A stretch of DNA of 64,000 nt, from assembly GCF_027943255.1 (NCBI RefSeq), contig NC_072892.1:124389792-124453791 (forward strand), written 5' to 3'. Positions within the stretch are counted from its first letter, which is position 1. Each line of letters starts with the position of its first letter. Made by a program: the position numbers and the translations under genes. Origin of the DNA: Anastrepha obliqua (lineage: Eukaryota; Arthropoda; Insecta; Diptera; Tephritidae). Shown here in pieces: positions 33,691 to 46,936 of the stretch. The notes beneath the pieces are model-generated. The model was not told where the DNA came from and made no database searches. It saw only the letters and a list, made by a program, of their open reading frames with translations.

Positions 33691-35639
33691 CATTTTGTCA
33701 TGAAAACAAAAAAAAAAGTTCTTTTTTTTACTAACACGTGTCTCTGTATGTAAACTCATTATAAGCGATGCACTTAAACCACCAAACCTCCAAAAACCGT
33801 TAAATGCACGTCAATAGATGTACAATAAACTTGCCTTAACTTCTATTAATTCGCATTGTGACTGCTAAAACAAGCACAAAATAAAGAAAAAGAAAAACAC
33901 ATAGTTACACAATGGATCAGTGGCGCCAGCAAGAGGAAGCGGGCGACCGCGGTAATAGCGCAGACACACGCAATTTAGCGAAGTCCACAACCATCTGTGC
34001 GACCCTTCTGTCAGAAAAATGTGAAACACAGATGGCGCCCTAAACAGTAAGAAGGCGTTGTTCCTAAGCAACGACAGGGGGGCATTCCCACTATTCAGAA
34101 CTGTTAGAGGATAATCACCTACTCTGTCAGTAATCAAAATAAATTAAGGAAACCAACGCAAGACTGAGTCTGTGCTCGCGACTGGAATGAACAAGGAAAA
34201 AAATGTGACTTAAAACAAAATTTTAAAATTGTGAAATACGTAATTTACGCTCACTGAAATACATTTGATACTTTCTAGAGTATACCCAAGGCGTAATAAA
34301 TAAGGTCCGATATACAACTCATTACACCTGTTTTGAAAGGGGCTACAATGTGGAAAAGTATTATATAAAATTAAAAGAGGTTAAATTTTTTTTAATTTGG
34401 TATTATTGTGTATTTTTATGAGAGAACTGCCCGATTTAATAACCCGTTTTTAAGTATATTTTGACCCATGGCGGCATAATAAAGATGAAGGTGAAACACA
34501 AATATTTTTTATAGCATTTGCTGTTAAATCTTACCGCTTATTTTGTTATGGATCGAATTTGTTTTTCAGTATTAAATAGAACCGAGATCCATAAAATCGG
34601 TTAGCTTATATCTAATTTGAATAAAAAAAAGTAGTTGCATATTAAAATTAATTAATTTAGAAGATTTAACTATTTTTCATAGTGGGGAATATCAACAAAA
34701 GTAATTTTTAATCTCATATTCAAGGCCGATAGTCTTAGCTACTAGTGCCTTTCGTAATGTAATATAGTTATTTATAATTATATTTCTAATAAATAAATAA
34801 AATAAAATAAATAAATCTCATATTCATTACATTCATTAAAAAATCAGGTATTTGCGCATTTAAAGGTCAAAAGGGATACATTTTTTTTAATATTTCTGCC
34901 TTTTACCCCTTTTGGAAAATCTAAATGGCCCATATAATTCAATAAGGCATCGTCATTTCTTTGGTACCGTTTTTATTACTTCACCTGAATAATTCCACCA
35001 TGGAGTACCATATACCTAACTGGTTTCTTGAAGTGACTACCTAATATTTTCAAGTTCATTTTACGGTTTATGAATTATTGTTAAAGAAGTTGTAGTTCCC
35101 ACGTATTTATGAGCTTAAAAATTTAGTTGGTTTATATAGTTTTGAGGAGTGTAAGCATTATTTATGCAACACAGTTTTCCAAATAAAGTAGGAGTGTAAG
35201 GAAACGTCAAAAAAGCCATCGACTACAGGGTTGCTATATACTTTTAACGTTGTTTCCAAAATTGATTTTGTTCGACCATTGCAGCAAATGGTGTCGTAGG
35301 TCAATCATATTTGTCACTTTTCGAATTAGACAGCTGCAGTATACAAACAGAGAAGCAATGAAGCAATGAAAATATTATTATTATTATTATTAAATTTATA
35401 CTTTACAAATTAATTTATAAAATATATTTTGGAGGCTCGGTTACTGCATCATTTTGCCTCGCAAGTGTGTTCATATTTCATGCAGCAGGTTGTGTTTTTT
35501 GAAGACGTCGCTTAGTACTTTCATCGTACCTTCCTTGCTGCAGTCTAGAATTGTAGTTTGATTGCTGCTGTAGCTCAAGATGGGGCAGGTCTTTAGAATG
35601 CGTTCTATGTTCAGAAGTGTATTACCACGGCTGCATTCT
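33691..35639. other. Mostly unassigned sequence with dispersed repeat scraps
   Basis: ATAATCACCTACTCTGTCAG...AAACCAACGCAAGAC at 34111-34165 recurs near 56008-56066. ATGGTGTCGTAGGTCAATCA at about 35289 recurs near 58136. A (TAAA)n tract lies at 34788-34815. No gene supported. Confidence 0.5.
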
Positions 35640-36700
35640 CGTGGGATTACACGGCTTTAGTAGCACCTAGATATACATTTTGTTGCACCTACTCTTATTC
35701 TGGCTATTGTGATGCATTTTTCGCGTGAGAGATCTTTGTGGTAGTTTAGTCGTTCGCATCTGAAGTTGTGGGTCCTTAAGAAATAGGTTGACGATTCCCA
35801 CAAGCTATCTTGTAATGTTCTAAGATACAACCTATTGAAATTTGTCATGATAGTGGTTAAGCAAGGAGTCTCCGCTACGAGCGGGATGTTGAAAGTTTGT
35901 TTCGCAGATTTGTCTGCTAGCTCATTGCCTGTTATTCCCATATGAACTGTTTAATTATTAGTTTAATTTCGTTCTGTCCATTTATTCTTCCCATTACATA
36001 TCGGTGCGCTTCACTGTTTCTATTTATTAGTGATTTTAACACACCCAAGCTGTCCGAGAATATGACGGCCCGTTTGTTGATTTTGGCTGCGTGGTGAACG
36101 GCAAAATTAATTGCTGCTAGTTCGGCGTTGAAATAACCAGCGTTTGGCGGAAGAAGAGCTTAATGGATTGTTTGAAAGGTTCCGTCCATCCGTTGTTCTA
36201 TAACAGCATGCGACGGTGATTCTTCGAGTAAACAGCCATCGGTATAATAAAAAATAACAGCTTTACAGTTTACTTTATGTGATAGGAATATTTTTTTGTA
36301 AGCTTCTCATGAAGGGTTATTTTTGTGGAAAGTATTCAGTGAGATATCTATTGAAATGTTTTAGTTTGTCCTAAATTTGTCTAGTGGTTTAGGTGGGATT
36401 GGCGTGTGCGTATCCAGTAGGTATTTAGATATAGTTACAATACTGCAGGTGCTTCTATAGCATTGACTGAGCGGATTTCGGCTAGTTATACGTTTCCAAG
36501 AGGATGCGACAACGATGTGATTGATTTTGCTGCCAGCTTTTCGGATCGGCTTCGTAGTAGCCATCGTAGCGCGCTTTGACTCTTACAGCTTCTGTTGGTG
36601 TTGCCATTAGTAATCCAGCTGCTGTTCCAAAACAATGATTAAACGCTGCATTTCTATTGTTTTTTGTTATTTTCCGTAGAGACTGATACGTGTTGTGTAC
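35640..36700 (-). mobile_element. LINE remnant with RNase H domain
   Basis: The minus strand gives an RNase H carrying all three acidic motifs: YTDGCLLEESPSHAV, NAELAAINFAVHHAA and AVIFSDSLGVLKSL. After a short deletion it continues GITGNELADKSAKQT and a C-terminal region to 35657. One in-frame stop and a deletion inactivate it. 36361-36564 resembles the linker upstream of RNase H (THTPIPPKPLDKFRTN). Confidence 0.8.
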
Positions 36701-37884
36701 TCCTTCAGTTAGTGATCGTCATATGTCAGATGCTGTTTCAATATGAGGACCATTTTTTCTTTGGTAAGTTCTGTACTAACTTTGAGTAAGTTCTGTACTT
36801 TATTAAGTTTTGTTGTGATTGTTGTTATGTGTTCACTCAAAATATATCTGTATATTTTTTTTATTTAGTAAAAAGTTATTCTAAAACAAAATTGGGTAAT
36901 TATTTTTGCGCCATATTGTAGAAGATCGATACTTGCTCTGTAGCTCGTTTCCAACCTGATATTGATGCACATTTCTGCTTCAAAGTACTAGTTTTCTTAC
37001 ACCTCCAAGAGTTCAATAAAAATTATGCGGAAGGAAGTATTTCCTGTATTCTTGAACTCCATGTTTTAGTTTAGTTACACGGAAATTTGTAATTTAATTA
37101 TTTGTATTTTCATTATTCTTTACTTTTAATAGTCAGTTTAAGCTCATGTTATCTGAACTATTTGAATAGTTAAATATGTAAATAACTCAATCCCATGCGT
37201 TTTATATCCTATACCCACCTTTCAGTGCAATACATCTAAAAACTCATAGCTAAATAAAGCGCTGAAAGCCATAAAACCGCTAAAGTTTGTTGTGAGCTTC
37301 CGTCTGCCATATGAATATTTTCTATTTTCAACTGCTGTACATCTATTCACTGTCCGAATGAATCGTGTTTCGTGAAAAAATCAAATTTATTTTCCTTATT
37401 CTGCTTCTTCCTGCAGTTTTTCGTCGTAAAATTCTCTTGCTCATCCTGCAACGCGGCTAGGGGTTTGAGGTAGCTCGAATGGTCAGCGGATTAAGTCTGT
37501 TTGTATTGCATTAGTTTTTGATAGAAATGTGCCAAGACATGGGCGCCAACTTTTACGGACAAAACGTTCCCACAACTACCACACCCTCATACTTACATAT
37601 GCAGGTAGGTGCGGTTTTATAACTAAGCAAGTTTGTTGACACCTGCACACGCACAAAAGCACTAAAATGTAAAAATACAATATACGAACAGGCCTTGCAA
37701 GAAAGCCGATTCGTGCCGTGTAAGGGGAATTTAGAATCGTGACTAGTGAGTAGTCCTTTCTTTTCAAACGTACACTCTAGGAAGTTTTAATTATCACGCG
37801 TTACATTCTATTTTCGATAAATTGGAACTCTGGTCCTATAGACGGTTGGTAGTATCTACTTATAATATGCTTGTGTATCTTATA
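36701..37884. other. Unassigned AT-rich sequence
   Basis: No gene, RNA or repeat boundary could be supported. Confidence 0.5.
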
Positions 37885-38801
37885 AAGGGTGTTTTTTTAG
37901 AGGTTAGGTTTTCAAGTTGGCACTACTTTTTTCGTAGATGGTCTTTTTGACAGCTGTCACTTGATTTATGCTCAGTTTGGTTTGCCATTTCATAATGAAT
38001 AGACTTACACCTGAACAACGTTTGCAAATCGTGCAAATTTATTACGAAAATAATGGTTCGGTTCGCGCGACGCATCACAAGAAAATTTTGTTCAGCGATG
38101 AAGCTCACTTTTGGTTGAATGGGTATGTCAATAAGCAAAATTGTCGCATTTGGAGTGAACATAATCCATAAGCCATTGCTGAGACGCCGTTACATCCTCA
38201 AAAAGTCACTGTTTGGTGTGCTCTATGGGCAGAGGGAATCATTGGTCCATATTTCTTTAAAAATGAAGCCGGCCATAATGTTACAGTCAATGGAGAGCGC
38301 TATAGAACCTAAATTCGTGCCTAAATTGGACGATGTTGATGTGGACGACCTTTGGTTCCAACAAGACGGCGCTACATGCCATACAGCCAACGTAACAATC
38401 GATTTATTGAAGGAAACTTTTGGTGAGCGCATTATCTCGCGCTGTGGACCTGTGGCGTGGCCTCCAAGATCGTGCGATATAACACCGCTGGACTATTTCT
38501 TGTGGGGCTATGTGAAGTCGCTTGTCTACGCAGATAAGCCCGAGACGATTGACGTCTAGGAAGAGAATATTCGGCGCGTTATTGCTGACATACGGCCCCA
38601 ATTGCTGCAAAAAGTGGTCGAAAATTGGGCCTCTCGGCTGGAATTTATTCGAGCCAGCCGCGGCGGCCACTTGTCCGAAATCATTTTTAAAACATAATGG
38701 CAAACCCTTATCTTTATAATAAAGCTAAATTCTTGGCCATAACATTAAATTATATACGTTTTATTTCATCTTGAAAACCTAACCTCTAAAAAAACACCCT
38801 T
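37885..38801 (+). mobile_element. DD41D mariner-like element with perfect 32-bp terminal inverted repeats
   Basis: The first and last 32 bases (starting AAGGGTGTTTTTTTAGAGGT) are perfect inverted complements, flanked by TA at 37883-37884 and 38802-38803. The transposase starts MNRLTPEQRLQIVQIYYENN. It jumps from SVRATH to HKKILFSDEAHFWLNG (a deletion removing the region before the first catalytic Asp), and later shows DLWFQQDGATCHTA...CDITPLDYFLWGYVK with 41 residues between the second and third Asp. This spacing is that of the rosa-type DD41D group first known from tephritids. Stops at 38169 and 38558 also kill it. Confidence 0.92.
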
Positions 38802-38829
38802 TACAGTTTCTAGGTTAAGTTAGGTTACG

Positions 38830-39200
38830 ATGGCCAGGCTGGCTGAAAGCAAAGGCAGATGATGAATCTTGGTAATTTGGCTTATTCACAAAATGGGGTT
38901 TGTACAGAAGCCCAAGCTTATCCGCATGGCTTCTGATCACCGGTGAATATCGCTATGAGTTTGGAAATTAAGTGGCGTGAGATCTCCAGCACTTTAAGCG
39001 TTTTGCTTCTGTCGTACTGAGGCTAAAGTGTTTTTGAGATACCGAACGATAAGATAGAATTCCATGTGTCTTGCGCTTTTTTAAGAATTTTTGTAGGTTA
39101 CCCTTAACAATGGTCAAGGGGCCACCGATGTCTGAGATGGGGACAACTGAAACCGCTTCTGTCGACCCTTTCCTGGTAAGCTCATCGGCAATTCCCTTCT
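38830..39200 (-). mobile_element. LINE fragment related to 130-700
   Basis: The minus strand carries blocks parallel to the first LINE: GGPLTIVKGNLQK, TEAKRLKCW and the YSPVIRSHADKLGLL region. It is degenerate and short. Confidence 0.6.
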
Positions 39201-39387
39201 TCTCTATGTTTCTAGACTAAGAAACCAGAAAAGAAAAATGTATTCTGCGCATTCGTGGCGTTTGATCTCCTCCTTACAGGAGTTGACCTACTAAATAAGT
39301 ACTCCCGCCTAATGTGGCAGCTGTAGCTTTGCCAAGATGGCCGCTGTACTATGAGAGTGTAAGTGATATTATCAGCATTGTAAAATA

Positions 39388-39861
39388 AAGGGTCTGTCAA
39401 AAGTGGCGCCTAGATCTAAGTATCAAATAATTTCTAGACAGTAACTTTTTTATGTCATCTTTCACATTTGTCAAGTAAAATTCGTAATTTTTTAATGGAA
39501 ATAATCATCTGAATGAGTCGAAAATGTCAAGAAACTGGTTCGGTCAAGGATTGAAAAAGGACTGGCAGACCAAAAACTGAACGATCCAATCAGAATATTG
39601 CCGCTGTAACGCAAAGTGTTGCTGAACAACCTTCAACTCCGATATCTCGACGTTCCCCACAATCAGGCATTCATGAACCGACTGTTTGGCGGATTTTACC
39701 TGTAGATGTGCCGCTCTTGGTGGTAATTTAAATGATGTAATGTTTCGCATATAATTGTTAAGAGCCGTATTTTGAATAGAAATAGTGCAACCTGAAAGAA
39801 TCTAAAGTTTTTCTCGTTTTATTTTAAAACAACATCTAGGCGCGTCTTTTGAAAGTCCCTT
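39388..39861 (+). mobile_element. Internally deleted Tc1/mariner-type element, copy 2
   Basis: The ends GGGTCTGTCAAAAGTGGCGC and its imperfect complement are flanked by TA at both sides (39386-39387 and 39862-39863). The plus strand shows ETGSVKDRKRTGRPKT, TQSVAEQPSTPISRRSPQSG and PTVWRILPVDV in shifting frames, then the same jump to TAATTGTTAAGAGCCGTATT as copy 1. It lacks about 220 bases that copy 1 carries near its 5' part. Confidence 0.85.
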
Positions 39862-40049
39862 TATTATGAAATTTGTCTAAAAAAATGTTTTTTAATGGTT
39901 GCACATTAAACTAGTCGGTGGTAGTTATGGTGTTATGGTGGTAGTCGGTTAGCACGACTTAGACCTTATTGGTCTGTTGTGATACCACTATGCGACACAG
40001 GAACCTCATTTATTTTTCTTCGTGCAACCATTTTATGGCTATTTGAAGT

Positions 40050-40560
40050 CACCATTTGCCTCATCGCCACGCCAGACACTTCCGTAAGAGAATTGAAAAA
40101 AAATGTTTTCCTAGGAAACTTGCTCTGGTTTTAGCTAAAGCTAGACAATGAAAGTGCTCAACTGTTTCTTCCTCTTCCTCATCACTATACTTTCTACAAT
40201 ATTTATAGAAGAAAACTCCTAGTCTCAAGGAATGCCCGCCAAATAGCCAATGACCAAGCCACGACCTTCGAGACATCCTCTCTTGAAAGGCTAAGCAGTT
40301 CCTTTATATTTTTCTTATTTATTTGCACCCATAGTAGCCTAGCTGTTGCGTATGTACTCGTACCTTCATCCCTCTATGACCTATTGGCCTCTTGGATAAC
40401 ATTGTGTTTTATTATTAGTTTGCTCGTGGTCATAGGTATTCCAATGGTAATTCTATCACTGAGCAGTTGAAGAGTAGTCCCTTTCCTGGCAAACTCAGCG
40501 GCTTTACCATTTCCCTCGATATCACTTTGACCCGGACCCAAATAAGGCCGACCTTGAATA
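40050..40560 (-). mobile_element. LINE C-terminal fragment
   Basis: The minus strand reads GHWLFGGHSLRLGV and CRKYSDEEEEETVEHFHCLA, then LAKTRASFLGKHFF, the knuckle region after RNase H. 40380-40560 holds weaker upstream sequence of the same kind. Confidence 0.75.
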
Positions 40561-42644
40561 CGATCCTAATATAAATTAGGGCTGCCCGGCATTTCTGTGC
40601 AACCTTTGATTTAGTAACGACCTAATCACTAGTGAAGTGGCTTACACTAATCAAAAATTGCTTATACTTGCTTAGGTTTTCCCTGCAGGCTCGTAAGTAA
40701 AGTGAACATTTACCGCACTGTCACACAGGACGTGACCGCATTTGGTGTGGTTCCCTGTGTTTCCTTTATTTATTTGCTTAATACCGATAGCTGCGCGGCT
40801 TTCCTTCTCCTCATACATCTGCACGCACGCATATTAGCTTTGCAGAGCATTAAAAACTAAGTACAACAATAAATGCAAACTATATGAATGCCAATAAGCC
40901 AAGCGAGCCCACGTACGAATGTATGTATGATGTATGTAGGTATGTGTGTGTGTGTTTTGCGGTTACGTGTCCTCCAACTAAACGGCTGGTGTTTGAAGGT
41001 GTTTGAGGAGGTGTGATGACATACCAGCAGCGTTTAGAAAGTGTCAGCTTTAAACTTATACGAACATACATATATTTGTATACTATCGTACATGTGTATG
41101 TGCATTGCGCGCTGAGACACACAACAACAATATTCGCAAAAATTAATAGCAATTGAATGATTTTTCAAACAACTTAACCAAACGAGCGGCTTAAGATGAG
41201 CAATGAAACATTCCATACGTTAAAATACAATAATAACAAGAAAAGCCGAAACAATATTGTGGAAGAACAAAAAATCACACTCACCATATGTACATACATA
41301 CATGTGTTGTTGTTGTTTGCTGACTTTTTAAACCTTTCGAATATTAGCCATTCCTGCAGCTCTTCAATCTTTTGCCTTAACAATTACTAGTTTATTATTT
41401 GTTTTGTCTCTTTGCATCTAAATATTTTTTACGATATTTTTGTTTTTATTTTTGCTTTTTATTGTTATGCTTTATGTTGTGGCTAACCAGTACACCGCGA
41501 TGCGTCTCATTCGCGTTTAGTAGAAAATGTTTCGAATTTCGCTTCGTCTATTCAACTGTACGGCACTGCAGTAACTCTTCTGTTTGCTTAGAAGTTTATG
41601 CGAAGACTGTCGAGAGCAATGCTTGCAAAAACTTTTGTAACCGACTTTACCCACTACGACCGCACACCAGCAGAGCACTGCCCCATCAGGCCAGCTGGCA
41701 GCCTTCGCTCCGCGCTCACAAGCACGCCACTACTAGATTGACTCCAATACCGCCAACATCAGCTAAACTGGCTTCAGGCATTCACTTTACTTTGTCTGCT
41801 GCTTTGCCGGTCGTCTATGACCGAGTGCTCGCAATCTCAACGCTTCTCATCGCGTGAGTGTGAGCCCACCCTACTGCGGTTGAATTGAGAAACAAATTAC
41901 AAAACAAACTAAAAAAAAAGTCGTATGAATTAGTGAGTTGCAAATAAAATGGAAAACAAAGTTTCAAATAAATTGAAAGAAAAGAGCCAAAGTAAAGAAG
42001 ATAAACAAGAAATAATATGCATATATAGGTATGTATGTAAAAAAGCCATACGCCTCAACTCACCACAAATTCCGCAGAGGCGATTCACCGCCACATTACG
42101 ATCGCTTACATATCCACATTTGAATTTGTATGTGCTTGTTAAGGCAGGCGCGGCCCTTGCGACAGCATGCCCTTGCCGAGCTCTCTATGACTTTTCAAGT
42201 GCTCTAGTGTTAGACTTGTGATAGGTTTGGGGCAGCGGAGGCGCTTGCAAAGTAAAATCACTTGACTTTAAATCAACTTTAATTAGTTGAAACAACGCAT
42301 GATGCCAGCGGGCATGCGCGACGTCAACAAATATGCCGGAACATCGATTGAAGTTCACAATTTGTTAAAATTAATTTATATAGGCGCATGCTATGTTTTA
42401 TTGTTAAGAGTGAGTATGTTGCTCTGCACGAACATTGGACCCTTCGAGAATGGTACTCAAGTGTAAAGAAAAATGATCAAGAAAGTGAGAAGGGCATCAC
42501 TGGATGTTGGTATTACTTCGACTCAACTATTATTCTTCCGTACTTAAGCAAAGTACAGAAGCTTTAACATTTCTGGAAAACGGGTTCCGTTATATTGCGG
42601 ACACTTCCTGCAAAAATGTGCGGTTTAACAAAAGGTTAGGTTAG
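40561..42644. other. Gene-free stretch with a GC-richer block at 41500-41860
   Basis: Microsatellite-like (TATG/GTAT) runs lie at 40918-40955. 41500-41860 is GC-richer and non-repetitive, with no sustained homologous frame. It could be a first non-coding exon or promoter (in the minus sense CTCACACTCACGCGATGAG...). The 152-codon plus frame here shows no domain. Confidence 0.35.
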
Positions 42645-44190
42645 ATTAGGTAGATGTGGCTGTCCATAGAGAGGGCACACTTGGACGAAAATGAAAAAAT
42701 CGTTCTTTGTGATACCATTGTAAAGGAGATAAGAAGGTTGAGAAGAAATTAAGAGGAAGAGGGGGATGTGTATTTGGTGAAACGGCATGATTTAAGGTGG
42801 TGGTAGCCGCAGTACTCGAAGTAATGCCGAGTCTCACAGCAAGTATACCTCGCGGAAAATACCTCAAAACTCGAGAGCTTAGATTGTGCTAGACCCAGAA
42901 GATCCTTTGTGAGCCTCCGATCCACACGTGGCCAGAAAGATCTTGTGATCTTATAAGTCTGTGTGCTTTCCCAGCTTGCGCTGAGTTGACGCGAAGCCCT
43001 CTCCTCCAGGATCAGACCACAGGTAGTCGACAGGATCCCAAATCTCTCGTTTCGCGGGATAACTACCTCGAAGGTCCTCTATCTAGCCAGCTCATCCGCC
43101 TCGCATTTTCCTGCAATGTTGCTATGACCAGATACCCAGATGAGCTTTATATCGAAGAAATCGGATGTGATCGATAGTAAGTAAGGCATTCCCAAACCAA
43201 TTTCGAGTGCACTATCAACGAGCTCAGAAACCTGATTGCCGTGTGGCTATCGGAGTAGAAATTAACCTCCGTGAAAATTATTATGCAAGTGAGCAGCTAA
43301 TTAGCTCCTTCTTTAATTACCGCTACTTCCTCTTTGAATACACTGCAGTGGTCCGATAACCTGAACTTGAGTACACAATACAATTTTATAAAACGGCACA
43401 TCACACTGGATGTTTGATGGAATTGCTGGAATGCAATTCCGTTTGATGGATGTTCGGCAACTTATGTACACCATTCAAGGGATCCTGTGGCAAAATTTCA
43501 ATCAGATCAGACTGTCTTATAATGAAGGTATTCTGCTGACATTAATTTGAGCATATAAATAATTTGTTGTATTGCATGTGCTGCAGCAGCGGTGTATTGG
43601 AGTCTTCGGGAATTGGTCGCAGAAACGTCAAGAGTCATTCTCACTTTATCCTTAGAGAGCTTTATGAGTTCTCTAATCTTCTGCTGATTTTACTAGCCCA
43701 GAAAAGACTTCGAATGGCGTATCCACCCCCTTAGCTCTTCATTAATAAACTTCTCCTTGATGGTGTATTGTGCCACATCAAGGAAGGACTCCGGTCTTAC
43801 TGGCAACGAGCCCACAACTTGCCTAGCCAAAGTGTCCGCTACTTAATTCCCAGTTATACCTCTGTACCCTGGGACCTATATTAGCCGGATGCGACTGTGC
43901 GTTCCTAAGAAATTTAGTTTCTCGATACACTTAAGGACCATTGAGGATTTAACCTCACCGGAAGATAATACCTTGAGCGCCGCCTAGCTGTCTGAATGGC
44001 TACTCGTTCAGAAGATTACTGACTAAACTGATCTCTGCACATAGACAGATGGCATACACCTCCACGTGGAATATCCTTAGAAAACTACCCATCGGCACAG
44101 AACGCTTTGTTTTGGTGCTATGTACTCTAGCGCCTTTGCCTTGAAATGCAATGAAGAATCTCCTTTGCCAACAAGTGCTACTCTGGTCTA
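42645..44190 (-). mobile_element. LINE remnants, RNase H and C-terminal pieces
   Basis: The minus strand contains IKLIWVSGHSNIAGKCEADE, FWPRVDRRLTKDLLGLAQSK and a CALSMDSH knuckle region near 42660. 43600-44190 holds a second, more decayed piece (e.g. TGSLEWCT). Many stops. Confidence 0.6.
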
Positions 44191-44640
44191 AGTAGACAAC
44201 TGAGTAGTAAAGTCATTTCTCGACAAACAAAACTTACTCTTTACATCATGTCCGTTCTAACGAGTTGCGCAGAAGCTCAGACGATGACATCATCCGATGA
44301 GGTATGAATTGAAGTGTTTGAGAAAAAGAACTGCGGAAGATTTTTGACTTCGTTGACTGGGCTATGTCGTTCGAATGGATGCAAACTCTTCGGCTCTGAA
44401 AGTTTTCGCTGCGGTACCAGCTGGTGGTAGCAGAGGAAGACCTCCTCTTTGTTGGAAAGCACAGGTGGAGAAGGTCTTGAGTTCACTTGGTGTGTTCAAG
44501 TGGTACCGCATAGTACGAGAAAGAAACGACTGGCGTGCTTTGTTAAACTCGGCCAAAATCGCCTAAGCGGTTATTTCGTCAATTAAGAAGAGCCTTCTGG
44601 TGTCTTCGAACCATCTTTATACAAGGAGTTTCCTTTTAAA
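44190..44640 (+). mobile_element. LINE 3' fragment similar to the 57.0-57.96 kb copy
   Basis: VFAAVPAGGSRGRPPLCWKA and QVEKVLSSLGVFKWYRIVRE, then RNDWRALLNSAKIA, parallel the last part of the 57-kb element. TGTCCGTTCTAACG is shared upstream. Confidence 0.8.
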
Positions 44641-45789
44641 CTCCAGTTTACTTTATTGTCCAGTTCAATTCTGAATTTCTTCTCATATTTGGTGTCTTTA
44701 GTGATATCATCCCTTGATATCTGATGAAGGTTCATCAGCAACTCTGTATTACAAAACTTATCGATTACCGCTTTAATACCGTAGGAAGTAAGCGATCGGC
44801 GTCAGCTTGTTCGCTTTACTCATAAACCAAGTCCATACTTGATTTCATGCCTTCCCAGTATAGTCTATTTGTATAATCAACAATTATTCATATCGTTAAC
44901 TTTCTCTTGTTCTTCATCCCATTGTACCTTAATTGTGAGTCTATTACACTGAGACAATTGGCTCTTCGGTATTTGTGCAATTGAAATGGTTGGCGTACTT
45001 TGGTTGCTGCCTACATACATACCTAACGTACAACTGAATGTGAGGCTTTTGGATTTACTTAAGAGCACTGAAGAACTTCACAAGTGCAGCCAATTGGAAA
45101 ATTCCAACTTAAATTAATTGCTGCAATGGTAACGCAGCTGGTTTTCAACAAACCAAGCCAACGAATCTGAAATGGGCTGAAGAACAATTGTGATAGTTGC
45201 TGCTTCGGTCAACAACAAAGGGGGCCTTTGAAAAGATCTTTGATCGGTGCTAAGGAGGAAAGTGGGTAATAAAGATTATGCCTTAAAATATGAATGCATA
45301 TGCATGTATGCACATTAAACAGCAGAAGCAGCAGTAAAGCAAATGTAATAAAAGCAATGCATTTGGTTTTTGCTTCTGGGCCCTAGAATGTCAAAATTTA
45401 TAAGCAAAGATTGATAGTTTAGAGTAACTTAAGCAAAATTTGCTAATTTGGAGACCAAATAAATAGAAAAAAAAATTAAAATTGTAACCCTGCTGGGTTT
45501 ATGGGTCTTCGGTATACATGCGTTTTATTATTGCTAAATATAAGTTTGATGGATTAAAATAGTTTGAATTATTTTGTAATGCCTAATTTGGAAATAAGAG
45601 TGAATCAAAACTACTATAGCAAATATGAGCCCAAATGGATTAAGTAACTAGGACTACTTCCCCGGTAACCCTGTATACAAAGAGGTATTGGTTCATCATC
45701 TGGTTAGTGCTTGAATGTAAAAGTGAGAGTATTTGTATTTTATTTTCCTCAGCGTAGAATATCATACAAATTCGACAGTATCCCACCAA
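44641..45789. other. Unassigned sequence
   Basis: No gene, RNA or repeat boundary could be supported. Confidence 0.5.
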
Positions 45790-46170
45790 ATTGTATTTAT
45801 AGAATCGATATCACCTGGACGAACAAGCTGGATTTCGCCCTTACCGAAGCTGTGTTGACCAAGCCAACACTCTTCGCGCCATACTAGAACAATCAGTTGA
45901 GGGGCGCTTCTTGCTTTACATGCTGTACGTTGTCTTTAAGAAGGCATTCGAAGCAATCAAAAGACACTCAATATGGCTGGCGTTGAGTAGAAAGGGACTT
46001 CCCGCCAAGATAAACAGCCTCATCAGAGCCCTTTACGAGAACTCCGAACTGACAGCACTCCACAACGGCAACATCAACGACCCATTCACCACCAACGCAG
46101 GTGTAAGGCAAGATTGTACCCTGTCGCCCTTTATCTTCACCATGGTCCTAGACGACGTTATGAGCTAATT
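45790..46170 (+). mobile_element. Non-LTR reverse transcriptase fragment
   Basis: RT palm motifs are readable: AGFRPYRSCVDQANTLRAIL, LYMLYVVFKKAFEAI (catalytic FxD position changed to Val) and GVRQDCTLSPFIFTMVLDDV. The fragment ends at MS* before the FADD box. Confidence 0.85.
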
Positions 46171-46379
46171 AACCCGGCACAAAAGAGGTATCATAACATA
46201 CAAAAGGATTTCGAAAAGCTTATTTTTTGGAAAAGCGCAAACAAAAGAGCCACACCAATTTGGTATTAACTACCTAAAATAAATATTTACGAATTTCAAG
46301 GATGATATTTTACAAGGATTGACTATCCCAAGTAATATAGCATTTTGAGAGTAGCAGTGGCTGCCACGTTATCGAGAAT

Positions 46380-46810
46380 TCCACAGCGGAATTTTGCCCA
46401 CTTTGGCCCCAGTGTAATAGATGCAGGACTCTGAAAGTCCCGGGGACTCCTCGCTACTCAATTTCCAAACTCCTAGCCGTGTTTACCAGTCATTGGATAG
46501 AAGAGCTAGGTTTCCCATTTAAACCCTATTGCAGAGTGGTGGAGACCTTTCAGGGAAGGATATTGTTCAGCACTTTCTCTGCAAATGTCCGGGTTTGGCA
46601 ACTAGACGATTAATGTCACTGGGTGCTCCTTTCTTTGACAGTCTGGGACAGTCTGGGCGCCAACCTAAATCGCATCAATCTTCTCCACTACATCAATATG
46701 TAGCTCTGGCTGGCTGTAGATATCTGTCTGTTGGAGGTCTCATAATGGTATCAAAATGGCGCTTTACTGCTACTTGGGAAGTGCCAGGGAGGTACTTCAA
46801 CCTTTTCACC
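46380..46810 (+). mobile_element. LINE C-terminal fragment, same family as 130-700
   Basis: Reads GDLSGKDIVQHFLCKCPGLA and TRRLMSLGAPFFDSLGQ, almost the sequence of the minus-strand copy near 300-440. Confidence 0.85.
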
Positions 46811-46936
46811 TACCTATCTTCCTGTGCTCACTCATTTTACACGTATTTACACACTTGTCGAATCAATCGTTGTTCAGATGGCAACGAAGTGGCATGAGCA
46901 ATGGCTATCTTGATATTTTCTTACAACATCAAAGTA

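Noticed and set aside
37885..38801. Active transposase gene
   Set aside because: Despite perfect termini the frame has stops at about 38169 and 38558 and lacks the region before the first catalytic Asp.
41399..41857. 152-residue frame as a gene
   Set aside because: No domain, no splice context, and it straddles a T-rich and a GC-rich block.
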